In this document: positions 27,394-36,275 of the stretch, in pieces
Position numbering within the stretch: the stretch's first letter is position 1
Layout of the letters: each line of letters begins with the position of its first letter
Source of the DNA: an uncultured Prevotella sp.
Lineage (GTDB): Bacteria > Bacteroidota > Bacteroidia > Bacteroidales > Bacteroidaceae
Reading direction: 5' to 3'
NCBI GenBank assembly: GCA_934202525.1
Contig: CAKPYB010000001.1
Coordinates: 110,762 to 174,761, forward strand
DNA length: 64,000 nucleotides
The notes under the pieces: generated by a model
Told to the model about the DNA's origin: nothing
Databases searched by the model: none
The model's input: only the letters and a program-made list of their open reading frames with translations
Translations under genes and position numbers: made by a program

Positions 27394-28413
27394 ATGGTTG
27401 ACTGTCAGATAATAAAAGATGGAAAGGTAGAAGGGGAAGTAAGGCAAAACGGCCTTACCTTCATCGACAACCATGGGATGGAACGGAGCAACCACATCGA
27501 ATCGGATGCATTGGAAGTGTCGCTCAAGGAGTGGCATTACCAGAAGTTTGGCATTATGAACCAACACTATCTCGGCAAGGCGAACAACGCCAAGTTTATC
27601 GCTCAGCACGAGGTCAGACCAGCCCTGCTCTTCTCCATGCCAACCCTTGGCGGCAGCATGAAAGAAGTGTACGGCAATCGTGGTGCAAAAAAGGAAATGA
27701 TGTGGAAAACAGGCGAGGCAAGCCTCTGTTTTCTAAGCGGCGAAGGTGGTGCCAACACTCACTTGAACCAGGGCACCCAATTCGAAATCTTCAACGTGGT
27801 CATCCCACAGCAATTCATTGAAGAGCTTATTGAGCACGACGCGGAGGCTTTTGAGCAGCTCTCTCCTCTAACCAATCCTACCTTCGACACCCAGACCATC
27901 ATCAAGTACAACCAGCCCGCCATAGCAGCAGTCATCAAGGCGGCACGAGACATCCAGCGTTCCCGCCTGTTAGGCAACCAAGCCTCCAAATACCTGGAAT
28001 CGAAGATTATCGACTGCCTCTCGGGATTTCTCCTGCCCGCCAGTCTCTTGCCAAGCGCCCAAACCTTCAGCCTCAGCATCCGTGACAAGATACACGATGC
28101 CCAAAGCATCATCCTCACCCACTATCAGGAAATGCCTTCGCTTCACGAGTTGGCGGCAATGGTGGGCACCAACGAATGCACCCTGAAGAAAGCCTTCAAG
28201 CAGGAGTTTGGCACCACGGTCTTCCAATATCTCTTCGATTTCCGCATGGATTTAGCGGTTCATTATCTCCTCGACACAAGTCTTCCTATTGCCGACATCG
28301 GTATCAAATTGGGCTACGATTACCAGAGTCATTTCTGCACGGCATTCAAGAGAAAACACGGGGTAAGCCCGATGGAATTCAGATTAAGACGTGGAGTTAT
28401 CGCAAGAACCTGA
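27394..28413 (+). CDS. AraC-family transcriptional regulator, PchR-like
   Basis: The 339-residue protein has a poorly conserved N-terminal sensing domain and a C-terminal AraC double HTH (about 240-335): LHELAAMVGTNECTLKKAFKQEFGTTVFQYL and IADIGIKLGYDYQSHFCTAFKRKHGVSPMEFR. The HTH resembles regulators of siderophore and other TonB-linked uptake systems. The gene lies just downstream of a receptor gene, so that receptor is the obvious candidate target. A dyad overlaps its own promoter. Its 3' end overlaps the convergent CAT-like gene by 17 bp. Confidence 0.85.
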   Translation: MVDCQIIKDGKVEGEVRQNGLTFIDNHGMERSNHIESDALEVSLKEWHYQKFGIMNQHYLGKANNAKFIAQHEVRPALLFSMPTLGGSMKEVYGNRGAKKEMMWKTGEASLCFLSGEGGANTHLNQGTQFEIFNVVIPQQFIEELIEHDAEAFEQLSPLTNPTFDTQTIIKYNQPAIAAVIKAARDIQRSRLLGNQASKYLESKIIDCLSGFLLPASLLPSAQTFSLSIRDKIHDAQSIILTHYQEMPSLHELAAMVGTNECTLKKAFKQEFGTTVFQYLFDFRMDLAVHYLLDTSLPIADIGIKLGYDYQSHFCTAFKRKHGVSPMEFRLRRGVIART

Positions 28414-29077
28414 TGATTACTTGCAATAACTCCATAAATCTTGCAGCCTCGCCTCCATCCATCTGAACATGATGAAACTGGAAGGAAATGGGGAGCGTGG
28501 TTCGGAAGAAACCACGATTATAACTTCCCCACATCAGCATAGGATTGCAAAACAAATCCGTGTATTGATTCACGATACAATCAAGTTCCATTCCTATCAT
28601 CGCCGACGTTCCCACTACCATCATATTCTCTAAAGAAGATGATTTGCATTCAGCAGCAGCCTCAGAAGTCAGACGAAGATAATCTTCATTAAACTTCTGA
28701 ATATCATCAGAATAAGGAATGTCGCAGGAATTGATTCCTCCCTTCTTATTTTCCACAATTACGTTAATGGCAATAGAATCGTATTGCATCAATCGCCAGG
28801 ATGAACCGGATTCTTTTTCTTGGGAATCTTCCTCATCAGAAATTCCTTTAGAAGATTCTTTTTCCGGAAGAAGATAAAATTCCCTGGTTCTCGATGCAGC
28901 ACAGCCTATCGCCCAGCACAAGATCATATTGAATTTCCATCCCCTCTTCCTGCTTATCTTCAAAATTCGGGAAACGTCGAATGTCTTGGTCAGGGTTACC
29001 ATCGGCATCGGCGACGACATCCATAATTCGAATGCCGCCGCTCTGGAAGTTTCTCTAGGATTTATCTCTTTCTTCAT
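28397..29077 (-). CDS. CatA-like O-acetyltransferase (chloramphenicol acetyltransferase family)
   Basis: This 226-residue protein has the fold signatures of the CAT family: an N-terminal strand-helix region with SSPMPMVTLTKTFDVSRIL, a central FNEDYLRL segment, and the catalytic motif FQFHHVQMDGGEAARF with the His pair at 202-203 and DG after it. Family members acetylate chloramphenicol, but many chromosomal relatives act on unknown acceptors. No resistance is implied by sequence alone. A low-complexity Glu/Ser stretch (near 70-92) interrupts the usual spacing. It is the last gene of a four-gene minus-strand cluster, 1 bp after the membrane protein gene. Confidence 0.8.
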   Translation of the reverse strand: MKKEINPRETSRAAAFELWMSSPMPMVTLTKTFDVSRILKISRKRGWKFNMILCWAIGCAASRTREFYLLPEKESSKGISDEEDSQEKESGSSWRLMQYDSIAINVIVENKKGGINSCDIPYSDDIQKFNEDYLRLTSEAAAECKSSSLENMMVVGTSAMIGMELDCIVNQYTDLFCNPMLMWGSYNRGFFRTTLPISFQFHHVQMDGGEAARFMELLQVIIRFLR

Positions 29078-29078
29078 A

Positions 29079-29501
29079 TCATTCTTTTTTTACTTGCTTT
29101 TCTCGTTTCAATCCAGGAAGATAACAATAAACGAGTAACGCTGGCACTAAAGTCGAGAAGAATTGCAGATAAGTAAACTCATACAACAGCCAATCAATCC
29201 CTACTATCACTCTGATAGAGTACAAGCCAACAATTACGATCATCACCATTCGCCGTAATGGTAATTTTCTCAAATCGCCAGCAACAGAGAGCGCACACAA
29301 GCCTGCAATGGCAAAGCCTACAGCCAGGCAAACCGTAACAAGATACAACAGCCATTGCTGCCCAAAACAGAGATGCATCATTTCATCTAAAATACCATAA
29401 GCCTTGAATGCCTCCTCTAAAAAGAAGAGGCAAATCAAATGGCCTATGGCTATCAGAAAATGAAGTAATGCTCCTAATCTTAACCTAAATATATTTAGCA
29501 T
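29079..29501 (-). CDS. Small integral membrane protein, function unknown
   Basis: This 140-residue protein has four clear hydrophobic segments (about 8-28, 50-72, 84-104 and 110-130) and a basic C-terminal tail (GLKREKQVKKE). No catalytic motif is visible and no family was recognised. Its stop is 1 bp before the CAT-like gene start and its start is 24 bp after the small Cys-rich gene, so it belongs to the same transcript. Confidence 0.65.
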   Translation of the reverse strand: MLNIFRLRLGALLHFLIAIGHLICLFFLEEAFKAYGILDEMMHLCFGQQWLLYLVTVCLAVGFAIAGLCALSVAGDLRKLPLRRMVMIVIVGLYSIRVIVGIDWLLYEFTYLQFFSTLVPALLVYCYLPGLKREKQVKKE

Positions 29502-29525
29502 TTTACGAATAAAAATAATAAAACA

Positions 29526-29711
29526 TTATTTCAAATCATACTTTATCCTCATTTCTTTTTGCTCCGCCTCAGGAAGGCTCTTCATAAAAGCCTTCCAGCC
29601 GGGGCAGAAGCGAGTGTGCCAATGCCAGAAACGAGAAACAAGCGAACGAGGATTCGCCTCATACTTACGGCGCATACAACAATCTGCGCAAGGAATATTC
29701 TTTTTCTTCAT
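29526..29711 (-). CDS. Cys-rich mini-protein, function unknown
   Basis: This 61-residue protein begins MKKKNIPCADCCMRRKYEA and has further Cys, His and Trp residues in FWHWHTRFCPGWKAFMKSLP. The CxxCC plus later HWHxxxC pattern suggests a zinc- or metal-binding knuckle. No signal peptide is present. It lies between a methyltransferase gene and a membrane protein gene, all on the minus strand. The family was not recognised. Confidence 0.65.
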   Translation of the reverse strand: MKKKNIPCADCCMRRKYEANPRSLVSRFWHWHTRFCPGWKAFMKSLPEAEQKEMRIKYDLK

Positions 29712-29809
29712 AATCTTAATATTTTATAGGCAGCAAGACTAACCAGCATCGCTACCTTGATAATTACTACTCCTATTATCATACACATTTCTTTTCTGTA
29801 TCAAAAAAA

Positions 29810-30634
29810 TCAAACTTTTCTTCCAATATAAAACACGTAGCCGAAGCAATCCTTGTTCTCCTCGTAATAGGCGATTTCCTCTTTCAGACGATTGATGAAG
29901 ACCTGCGCCTTAGGCTCTCCATGATGGTCTTTCAGGAAGGCTTCCATCGCCGGCTGCATCGGGGCATAATAATTCTCCGTCCAACAGGTTTCGGGCAGGA
30001 TGAAATGAGCGTAGGGCTCGTAACCCGCCTCTGCCATCTGATGAATCTTCTGCTCGATGGTATCAATCTCGGGAAGGTTGTCCTGAATCCAGCCCATGTT
30101 CTCCGGGCGCATATTGCCGAGCCAGCTACATTCCGTTACGGCAATAAAGCCGCCGGGCTTCAGGAACTCACGCCAATACGCCAGACCCTTCTCATAACCG
30201 ATGATGAAGATGGAACCTTCCGCCCAAATCAAATCGTAGGATTCCTTTCTGAAAGGCAGCTCATCCATCGATGCCTGCACAGGATGAACGCAATCCTCCA
30301 ATCCATTCACCTGAATCTTCTTCCGGATGCCTTCCATCATTTCGGGCAATAAATCTACGGCATCAATCTCAGCATCATACTCATCGGCAAGAACGAAGGT
30401 CTGGCTTCCCTTGCCGCACCCCATGTCGGCGATGCGAATCTTTCGCTTGAAATCGGGAATCAGACTCGTAGCAAGCCTTGTTTCCCACTCGCCACCAGGA
30501 CCTTGTCTATCTACCCTCTTGAAGAAATCGGCTATCAGAGAGAAGTCGAAATCATCAATCACTACGTTTTCCTTTGCCTTGTTTTCTATTGTTTCATTCA
30601 TTTCTGATTTTTCTGTCATTTCATTCTTTTCCAT
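29810..30634 (-). CDS. Class I SAM-dependent methyltransferase
   Basis: The 274-residue protein has the class I methyltransferase core: IRIADMGCGKGSQTFVLADEYDAEIDAVDLLPEMM (motif I and the acidic end of strand 2), then YDLIWAEGSIFIIGYEKGLAYWREFLKPGGFIAVTEC. The first 30 residues are a charged, low-complexity leader rich in Glu, Lys and Asn; a later Met could be the real start. The substrate is unknown. It heads a minus-strand cluster with a Cys-rich mini-protein, a membrane protein and a CAT-like acyltransferase, which may modify a shared small molecule. Confidence 0.8.
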   Translation of the reverse strand: MEKNEMTEKSEMNETIENKAKENVVIDDFDFSLIADFFKRVDRQGPGGEWETRLATSLIPDFKRKIRIADMGCGKGSQTFVLADEYDAEIDAVDLLPEMMEGIRKKIQVNGLEDCVHPVQASMDELPFRKESYDLIWAEGSIFIIGYEKGLAYWREFLKPGGFIAVTECSWLGNMRPENMGWIQDNLPEIDTIEQKIHQMAEAGYEPYAHFILPETCWTENYYAPMQPAMEAFLKDHHGEPKAQVFINRLKEEIAYYEENKDCFGYVFYIGRKV

Positions 30635-30695
30635 TTTTCTTTTCTCCTATTTTATATGATAAGTTTTTTGCATCTCATTTCTTGTAATGAGACTG

Positions 30696-30703
30696 CAAAG
30701 ATA
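30696..30703 (-). promoter_or_regulatory. -7 box of the methyltransferase cluster
   Basis: The minus strand reads TATCTTTG, 62 bp before the methyltransferase start. A -33 element is not evident. Confidence 0.5.
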
Positions 30704-30872
30704 GGCGATTTTTGGGGAGAAGATTTTAACATAAAGGAATAAAACGAGAGTTTTTAGAGAAGATAGATTACTTTTTGATGGATAAACAGATGAAATTAAA
30801 AAGAAAAACTTTAAAATAACTCCCTTATGGGATATCTAAAAACAATCTTTTTGTAACTTTTTCAAGAAAATA

Positions 30873-30904
30873 TTTGGTAGTTACATAATTTTATTGTAGA
30901 TTTG
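30873..30904 (+). promoter_or_regulatory. Promoter of the cytochrome bd operon
   Basis: TTTG at 30873-30876 and TAGATTTG at 30897-30904 are 20 bp apart, a full match to the Bacteroidota consensus. Confidence 0.8.
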
Positions 30905-30932
30905 CAGCAGATTTTTTTAAGAAGGAGTGCTT

Positions 30933-31193
30933 ATGCTGAAGAAAAAGGATAAAAACCTGATGAAAACGGATGTAAAACCGATGAAACAAGGACTGCTGTC
31001 CCGGATTTTCCATCTCTATTACGATGGTTTCAGGACGATGACCCTGGGCAAGACGTTGTGGGCTGTCATCCTCATCAAGCTTGCCATCATCTTCCTGGTG
31101 CTCAAGCTCTTTTTCTTCCCAGATTTTATCAATACGAATGCCAAGAATGGAGACAAGGCTGGCTTCGTATCCAAGGAAATCCTGAACAGATAA
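30933..31193 (+). CDS. DUF4492 small membrane protein of the cytochrome bd operon
   Basis: This roughly 86-residue protein matches the DUF4492 pattern, with LLSRIFHLYYDGFRTMTLGKTLWAVILIKLAIIFLVLKLFFFPDF forming one membrane helix. It is found next to cydAB in Bacteroidota and may be an accessory subunit, in the manner of CydX. The ATG at 30933 is chosen because AAGGAG at 30922-30927 gives a good ribosome-binding site at 5 bp; the GTG at 30927 lies within that site. It precedes cydA by 77 bp. Confidence 0.85.
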   Translation: MLKKKDKNLMKTDVKPMKQGLLSRIFHLYYDGFRTMTLGKTLWAVILIKLAIIFLVLKLFFFPDFINTNAKNGDKAGFVSKEILNR

Positions 31194-31270
31194 AACTCTG
31201 AATTTCAATCCCATATTATCGGAAGAAATACAAAAACATTATATAATAACAATTTTAAAACCATTCAACT

Positions 31271-32809
31271 ATGATGACAAATCTATTGTTAGACATTACA
31301 TCAGCCACCATCGACTGGTCGAGGGCGCAATTCGCACTCACGGCCATCTACCATTGGCTGTTCGTGCCGCTCACCCTGGGACTGGCAGTAATCATGGGCA
31401 TCGCCGAAACATGCTACTACCGCACCAACAAGCCGTTCTGGAAGCACGTAACCCGTTTCTGGCAAAAACTCTTTGGCGTGAACTTCGCCATGGGTGTTGC
31501 CACAGGCATCATCCTGGAATTTGAATTCGGCACCAACTGGAGCAATTACTCCTGGTTCGTGGGCGACGTGTTCGGCGCTCCCCTAGCCATCGAAGGCATC
31601 CTGGCATTCTTCATGGAGAGCACCTTCGTAGCCGTAATGTTCTTCGGCTGGGATAAGGTGAGCCGGGGGTTCCACCTTGCCTCCACCTGGCTCACGGGAC
31701 TTGGCGCCACCATTTCTGCCTGGTGGATTCTCGTAGCCAACGCCTGGATGCAATATCCTGTAGGTCAGGAATTTAATCCCGACACCATGCGCTTCGAGAT
31801 GACTTCGTTTATGGATGTGGCACTCTCGCCATTCGCCATCAACAAGTTCACCCATACCGTTACTTCCTCCTGGATCATCGGCGCCACCTTCGTGGTAGCC
31901 GTAAGCTGCTGGTATCTCCTGAAGAAGAGAGAAACCCAGCTGGCGAAGGCGAGCATCAAGATGGGTGCCGGAGTAGGACTCATCGCCACCCTGCTGGCTG
32001 CGATGACCGGCGACAGCTCTGCCTATCAGGTGGCACAGGTGCAGCCGATGAAACTGGCTGCGATGGAAGCATTATATAATGGTGGAAACGGCGAAAGCCT
32101 CACGGCGATAGCAGCCGTTCACCCCTTCCAGCAGCCCGATTACGAAAACGAACAGGAGCCAGCCATGCGCATCGCCATCCCTAACATGCTCTCGTTCTTA
32201 GCCACCCGCACAGCCGATGGCTACGTGCCTGGCGTAAACAATATTCTCAATGGTTACACCCACGAGGATGGCACCCGGGAACCATCCGTGCAGGAAAAGA
32301 TAGCCCGGGGCAAGAAGGCGATTGTTGCCCTGAAAACCTATCGCGAAACCAAGGCGCAAGACCAGCTCCCTATCTTAAAGGAGAACATGAAATACTTCGG
32401 ATATGGTTACATCAAGGATGCCAGGGAACTGGTGCCGAGCATCCCTATCTGCTTCTACGCCTTCCGCCTGATGGTGGGAGTAGGCTGCCTGCTCATCCTC
32501 TTCTTCGCCCTCAGCCTATTCCTGGTCTATAAGAAGGAAATCGCCCAATACCGATGGTTCCTCATTTCCGCCATCATCATGATTCCGCTGGCTTACATCG
32601 CCTCAGAATCGGGCTGGATAGTAGCAGAAATCGGTCGCCAGCCTTGGACCATCCAAGACCTGCTGCCAGTAAGCGCCGCCATCTCCGACATCGAGGCAGG
32701 CAGCGTGGCCACCACCTTCTTCATCTTCCTGGCACTCTTCACCACCATGCTCGCCGTGGAAATCAGCATCCTGGTGAAGCAGATTAAGAAAGGACCGGAA
32801 TATGAATAA
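31271..32809 (+). CDS. cydA: Cytochrome bd ubiquinol/menaquinol oxidase subunit I
   Basis: CydA carries the quinol site and hemes b558, b595 and d of the high-affinity terminal oxidase, reducing oxygen to water. The N-terminal SRAQFALTAIYHWLFVPLTLGL contains the conserved His, NFAMGVATGI and EFGTNW follow, and GWIVAEIGRQPWTIQDLLP lies near 450-470. About nine membrane segments are visible. The 512-residue length fits. In this organism the electron donor would be menaquinol, which the men genes in the same window make. It is the second gene of the operon with DUF4492 and cydB. Confidence 0.97.
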   Translation: MMTNLLLDITSATIDWSRAQFALTAIYHWLFVPLTLGLAVIMGIAETCYYRTNKPFWKHVTRFWQKLFGVNFAMGVATGIILEFEFGTNWSNYSWFVGDVFGAPLAIEGILAFFMESTFVAVMFFGWDKVSRGFHLASTWLTGLGATISAWWILVANAWMQYPVGQEFNPDTMRFEMTSFMDVALSPFAINKFTHTVTSSWIIGATFVVAVSCWYLLKKRETQLAKASIKMGAGVGLIATLLAAMTGDSSAYQVAQVQPMKLAAMEALYNGGNGESLTAIAAVHPFQQPDYENEQEPAMRIAIPNMLSFLATRTADGYVPGVNNILNGYTHEDGTREPSVQEKIARGKKAIVALKTYRETKAQDQLPILKENMKYFGYGYIKDARELVPSIPICFYAFRLMVGVGCLLILFFALSLFLVYKKEIAQYRWFLISAIIMIPLAYIASESGWIVAEIGRQPWTIQDLLPVSAAISDIEAGSVATTFFIFLALFTTMLAVEISILVKQIKKGPEYE

Positions 32810-32848
32810 AAACTTAAGATTATGAATTAACTTTATGACATTAGCATT

Positions 32849-33985
32849 ATGACATACGAATTTTTGCAATCATACTGGTGGTTCCTCGTATCATTATTAG
32901 GAGCCCTGCTGGTGTTTCTCATGTTTGTACAGGGAGCCAACACCTTGATTTTCTGTTTGGGAAAAACAGAAGAAGAGCGTCGCCTCATCATCAACTCTAC
33001 GGGACGAAAGTGGGAGTTCACCTTCACCACGCTCGTCACCTTCGGCGGAGCCTTCTTCGCCTCGTTCCCATTGTTCTACAGCACCAGTTTCGGCGGAGCC
33101 TACTGGCTGTGGATGATCATCCTGTTCTCGTTTGTGATTCAAGCCGTGAGCTATGAATTCCAGAACAAGATAGGTAATTTTCTTGGACCAAAGACCTTTC
33201 AGATCTGCCTCATCATCAACGGCATCGTGGGTCCGCTGCTTCTTGGCGGAGCCGTAGCCACCTTCTTCAACGGCAGCAATTTTCTGATAGACAAGGGCAA
33301 TATTACCAACAGTCTGCAACCCGTTATCAGCCGCTGGGCAAACGCCAGTCATGGTCTTGATGCCCTGCTCGACCCATGGAACGTGGTGCTGGGACTTGCC
33401 GTACTGATGCTAGCCCGCATTCTGGGCATGCTCTACATCAAGAACAACATCGAGCACCAGCAGATTCAGGAGCGCTGCACCCGCCAGTTGCCATGGAATG
33501 CCCTGCTCTTCCTATTGTTCTTCCTGCCATTCCTCATCAGATTGCTGGTAAAGGACGGATTCAGCACTTCTTCTTCCGGCATTACGATAGAGAGCATGAA
33601 GTATCTTCACAATCTCCTGGAGATGCCAATCTTGATTGTAATATTATTAGTAGGTGTAGTACTCGTTCTTTTCGGCATTTTCAAGTCATCGAGGAGCGTG
33701 CAGTATAGAAAGGGAATCTGGTTTACGGGCATCGGAACCGTGCTTACCGTGCTGGTTCTGCTGCTGATAGCCGGCTGGAACAATACCGCCTATTATCCAT
33801 CCAACATCGACCTTCAGAGTTCGCTCACCCTCGCCAACAGCTGCAGCAGCGAGTTCACGCTCCGCACCATGGCGATAGTTTCCCTCCTCATCCCGTTCGT
33901 GCTCGCCTACATCGTCTTCGCCTGGCGCGCCATCGACCGCAAGCGCATCACGCAGGAGGAAATAGAACAGGGAGAAGCGTACTAA
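32849..33985 (+). CDS. cydB: Cytochrome bd oxidase subunit II
   Basis: CydB is the second structural subunit of cytochrome bd. The 378-residue protein has about eight or nine membrane helices and the family start LQSYWWFLVSLLGALLVFLMFVQGANTL. The C-terminal half has TLRTMAIVSLLIPFVLAYIVFAWRAID. It follows cydA by 39 bp. A block of TCTGTG-type repeats begins about 40 bp after the stop. Confidence 0.95.
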   Translation: MTYEFLQSYWWFLVSLLGALLVFLMFVQGANTLIFCLGKTEEERRLIINSTGRKWEFTFTTLVTFGGAFFASFPLFYSTSFGGAYWLWMIILFSFVIQAVSYEFQNKIGNFLGPKTFQICLIINGIVGPLLLGGAVATFFNGSNFLIDKGNITNSLQPVISRWANASHGLDALLDPWNVVLGLAVLMLARILGMLYIKNNIEHQQIQERCTRQLPWNALLFLLFFLPFLIRLLVKDGFSTSSSGITIESMKYLHNLLEMPILIVILLVGVVLVLFGIFKSSRSVQYRKGIWFTGIGTVLTVLVLLLIAGWNNTAYYPSNIDLQSSLTLANSCSSEFTLRTMAIVSLLIPFVLAYIVFAWRAIDRKRITQEEIEQGEAY

Positions 33986-34033
33986 TTTTCCCACCGGATT
34001 CAACCCATTAAGCTGATTGAATTCATAATTCAA

Positions 34034-34297
34034 AGTCCCACAGATTCCACAGATATACACAGAATCATTCAAGCCATAATAGGGAGAAGGATTCCCCTAA
34101 ATATCCAAACAAAAAAATCTGTGTTAATCTGTGAAATCTGTGGGACAAAGAAAAACACAAATCTCCAGCAAAAAAATCTGCGAAATCCCCGACCGTATAG
34201 GTCAAAAATCTGCGTCATCTGCGAAATCTGCGTGCCTTTATCCCAAAGACCGAGCAGGTCCAAAATCTGTGTTAATCTGTGAAATCTGTGGGACAAA
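34034..34297. repeat. TCTGTG-type intergenic repeat cluster
   Basis: The 317-base gap between cydB and the MBL gene holds two perfect 36-bp copies of a sequence containing TCTGTG three times at 10-11 bp intervals, at 34114-34149 and 34262-34297. Degenerate copies (TCTGCG form) lie at about 34165-34190 and 34203-34235. An inverted partial copy (CCCACAGATTCCACAGAT) lies near 34037. No gene is seen in the gap. Related TCTGTG repeats occur widely between genes in Bacteroidota. Confidence 0.85.
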
Positions 34298-34302
34298 ATA
34301 TC

Positions 34303-35154
34303 CTACAGCTCTATCACTTCCAAATCATCCGGAACGAAGATTCTGCCCTTGAAGTTCTCTGCCGCTTCACGGGTATAATTTTCTTTACGTGTAGCGAGCG
34401 TTTTCTCCTCCGTATGATACAGGATAATATTTTTTACACCCAGTTCCTCCGCCAGCTTTCCGGCATCAAGTGCCGTGCTGTGGCATTTCTCGTAAGGCTT
34501 GAACGTATCGCGGTCGGCATAGAGGCAGAACGCCTCGCACATCATCCAGTCAGCCCCCTCTATGTAGCGGCGGTTCTGCTCATTATAAGGCTCATCGCCC
34601 AAACAAGCCAGAACCAAAGGCTTACCCGATTCATCATCAGAAGATTCATCATCATCTGAAGATTCTGAAGGAGAAGAAGAAGGCAGCTCTGCCCGGAATC
34701 CAAATTGTTTCTCCTTAGTAGACTGAATATCAAAGCATTCCAGCTTCATATCCCCCACTTCGAAACTATCGCCATCTTCCAACTGATGGAATACCACCCT
34801 TTCAGCCACCTTCGCCAGTTGCTTCTTGGCAAGAATCATATCGATGATGGTCTTGATTACCTTCATCACCTTATCGTTGCCATAAACATGCAGCACCCCC
34901 TCGTAACCCTTACATTGAGCCACCATACGGATTATCCAGATTACACCCAGCACGTGGTCGGTATGGGCATGGGTCACAAAGAGGTGATGAATGTCAGAAA
35001 TCTGAACATTTACCTTCTTCAGTTGCGAGAGGATTCCGTTTCCTCCGCCCGCATCCACCAGCATCAGAGTGCTGGAAGTCTGGAGCAGGAAACAGGTATT
35101 ATAAATCTGGGAAACCGTAGCATTTCCCGTTCCGAGCATCGTAATTTTATTCAT
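34303..35154 (-). CDS. MBL-fold metallo-hydrolase, RNase Z-like
   Basis: The 283-residue protein starts with KITMLGTGNA and has the metal-binding motif THAHTDHVLG (61-70) of the metallo-beta-lactamase fold. Further ligands appear in LACLGDEPYNEQN and the C-terminal IILYHTEEK. The layout is nearest to RNase Z/arylsulfatase-like hydrolases, but the tRNA-binding exosite arm is not obvious. An acidic Ser/Asp/Glu insertion (residues 158-177, SSSPSESSDDDESSDDES) lies between the two halves and is probably a disordered loop. The real substrate is unclear. Confidence 0.78.
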   Translation of the reverse strand: MNKITMLGTGNATVSQIYNTCFLLQTSSTLMLVDAGGGNGILSQLKKVNVQISDIHHLFVTHAHTDHVLGVIWIIRMVAQCKGYEGVLHVYGNDKVMKVIKTIIDMILAKKQLAKVAERVVFHQLEDGDSFEVGDMKLECFDIQSTKEKQFGFRAELPSSSPSESSDDDESSDDESGKPLVLACLGDEPYNEQNRRYIEGADWMMCEAFCLYADRDTFKPYEKCHSTALDAGKLAEELGVKNIILYHTEEKTLATRKENYTREAAENFKGRIFVPDDLEVIEL

Positions 35155-35250
35155 CTTTTCGTTATTTTTCGTTATGATCTCGTTTTTCCGTTCACTCCAA
35201 TCTCTCTTTCCCGAATTATTCCATCAAAAAAAAGAGCAGATTTTCAAGCA

Positions 35251-35281
35251 CAAAACTACTCATTTTTTGATAAACCACCAA
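35251..35281 (-). promoter_or_regulatory. Promoter of the MBL hydrolase gene
   Basis: On the minus strand, TTG (35279-35281) and TAGTTTTG (35251-35258) are 20 bp apart, 97 bp before the start codon. Confidence 0.6.
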
Positions 35282-35469
35282 GAAAAAGCCCCAAAAACTT
35301 TGCTTATTCCAAATAATAATCTTAACTTTATGGCATAAAGGTAGCTCCATGCTTGCCGGGCACTCTGCAAAGGCATAAGAAAAGGTTATTTATCAAACAC
35401 ACAGCAAAGATAGGAAATCATTAAGCGGCGAGGGTGATAACAGATAAAACGAAGTTTAGGCTTTCTAGA

Positions 35470-35697
35470 GGAAATGGGGACTTCGGGGAGGCTGGAAACA
35501 GGCTAAACTAAAATCTTCCAATATTCCAGTTCTTCCAATATTCCAAAAAGGGTGTTTCAAGACAAATCCCCTTTTTATAGATTCTATAACTACTTAATAT
35601 ATAGATAGTTATATATATAATATAAGGAATTGGAATCCTCGAAAAATTAATTGGAAGAACTGGAATTGGAAGATTCCGGAAGTCCCCATTTCCCCTA
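35470..35697. repeat. Large imperfect inverted repeat in a 1.1-kb gene-poor gap
   Basis: The left side holds GGAAATGGGGACTTC (35470-35484) and an arm at 35512-35539 rich in TTCCAAT. The right side holds their complements at 35650-35675 and about 35678-35695. The arms enclose an AT-rich centre with repeated TATATA. Single-stranded, the block would fold into a long hairpin. The rest of the gap (35155-36275) has no recognised gene. Short open frames around 35741-36129 overlap in different frames, with no start or family match, and may be gene remnants. Confidence 0.7.
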
Positions 35698-36214
35698 AAA
35701 GGCTTATAATCAATAAATTATATAGAAATAGAGACTAAGAATTTGAAGTACAATATCCCCATTTCAACAGCTCCAACGATGAAAAAGCCGGAAAAAGGCA
35801 CCGAATAGGTGCAACTTTTGCTCTCTCAGGCATCAAAAGACATGCAGGAACCCTTATTTCCGATGCTCTTCCCGATACTCGAAGTGGAAATAAATGGGGC
35901 TATTTTTCAGTATTCCGACCTCAATTAGTAGAAATTATGCCGTATGAAGAACAATCTTGTTGCCGATTCGGGCTATAATAAGGAACAACTGTCCAACATC
36001 GTTGAAATCATCTATCCCAACTTCCGTGAACACGAAGAAAAGGGATTGGAGAAAAATGTTCCGCTATCGCATGGCATCGCACGCTATCGCACAACTGACA
36101 AAACGGGATTCCGTATCTTTGCATCGTGATTCAGAAAGCGCGCAAAATTACTTGTCCAGTTGGAGAAAAAAATCTCCCTAATTGGGAAAATAAAAAGGCC
36201 TGATTTAACCCGAT

Positions 36215-36256
36215 AAAAAAAGAGCCCCCAATGCGGGAAAAACATCAGGGGCTTTT
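36215..36256 (-). terminator. Terminator of the SLC13 permease gene
   Basis: On the minus strand AAAAGCCCCT pairs with GGGGGCTC, followed by a run of T. It lies about 20 bp after the permease stop. Confidence 0.85.
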
Positions 36257-36275
36257 ATTTTGATATCAAAAATCC

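Noticed and set aside
28397-29077. Calling the CAT-like gene a chloramphenicol resistance gene
   Set aside because: The fold and active-site motif fit the family, but many chromosomal members act on other substrates, so resistance cannot be read from sequence.
35944-36129. Short plus-strand frame of 61 codons in the 1.1-kb gap
   Set aside because: No family match, no ribosome-binding site, and it overlaps another open frame; it may be a remnant but cannot be supported as a gene.
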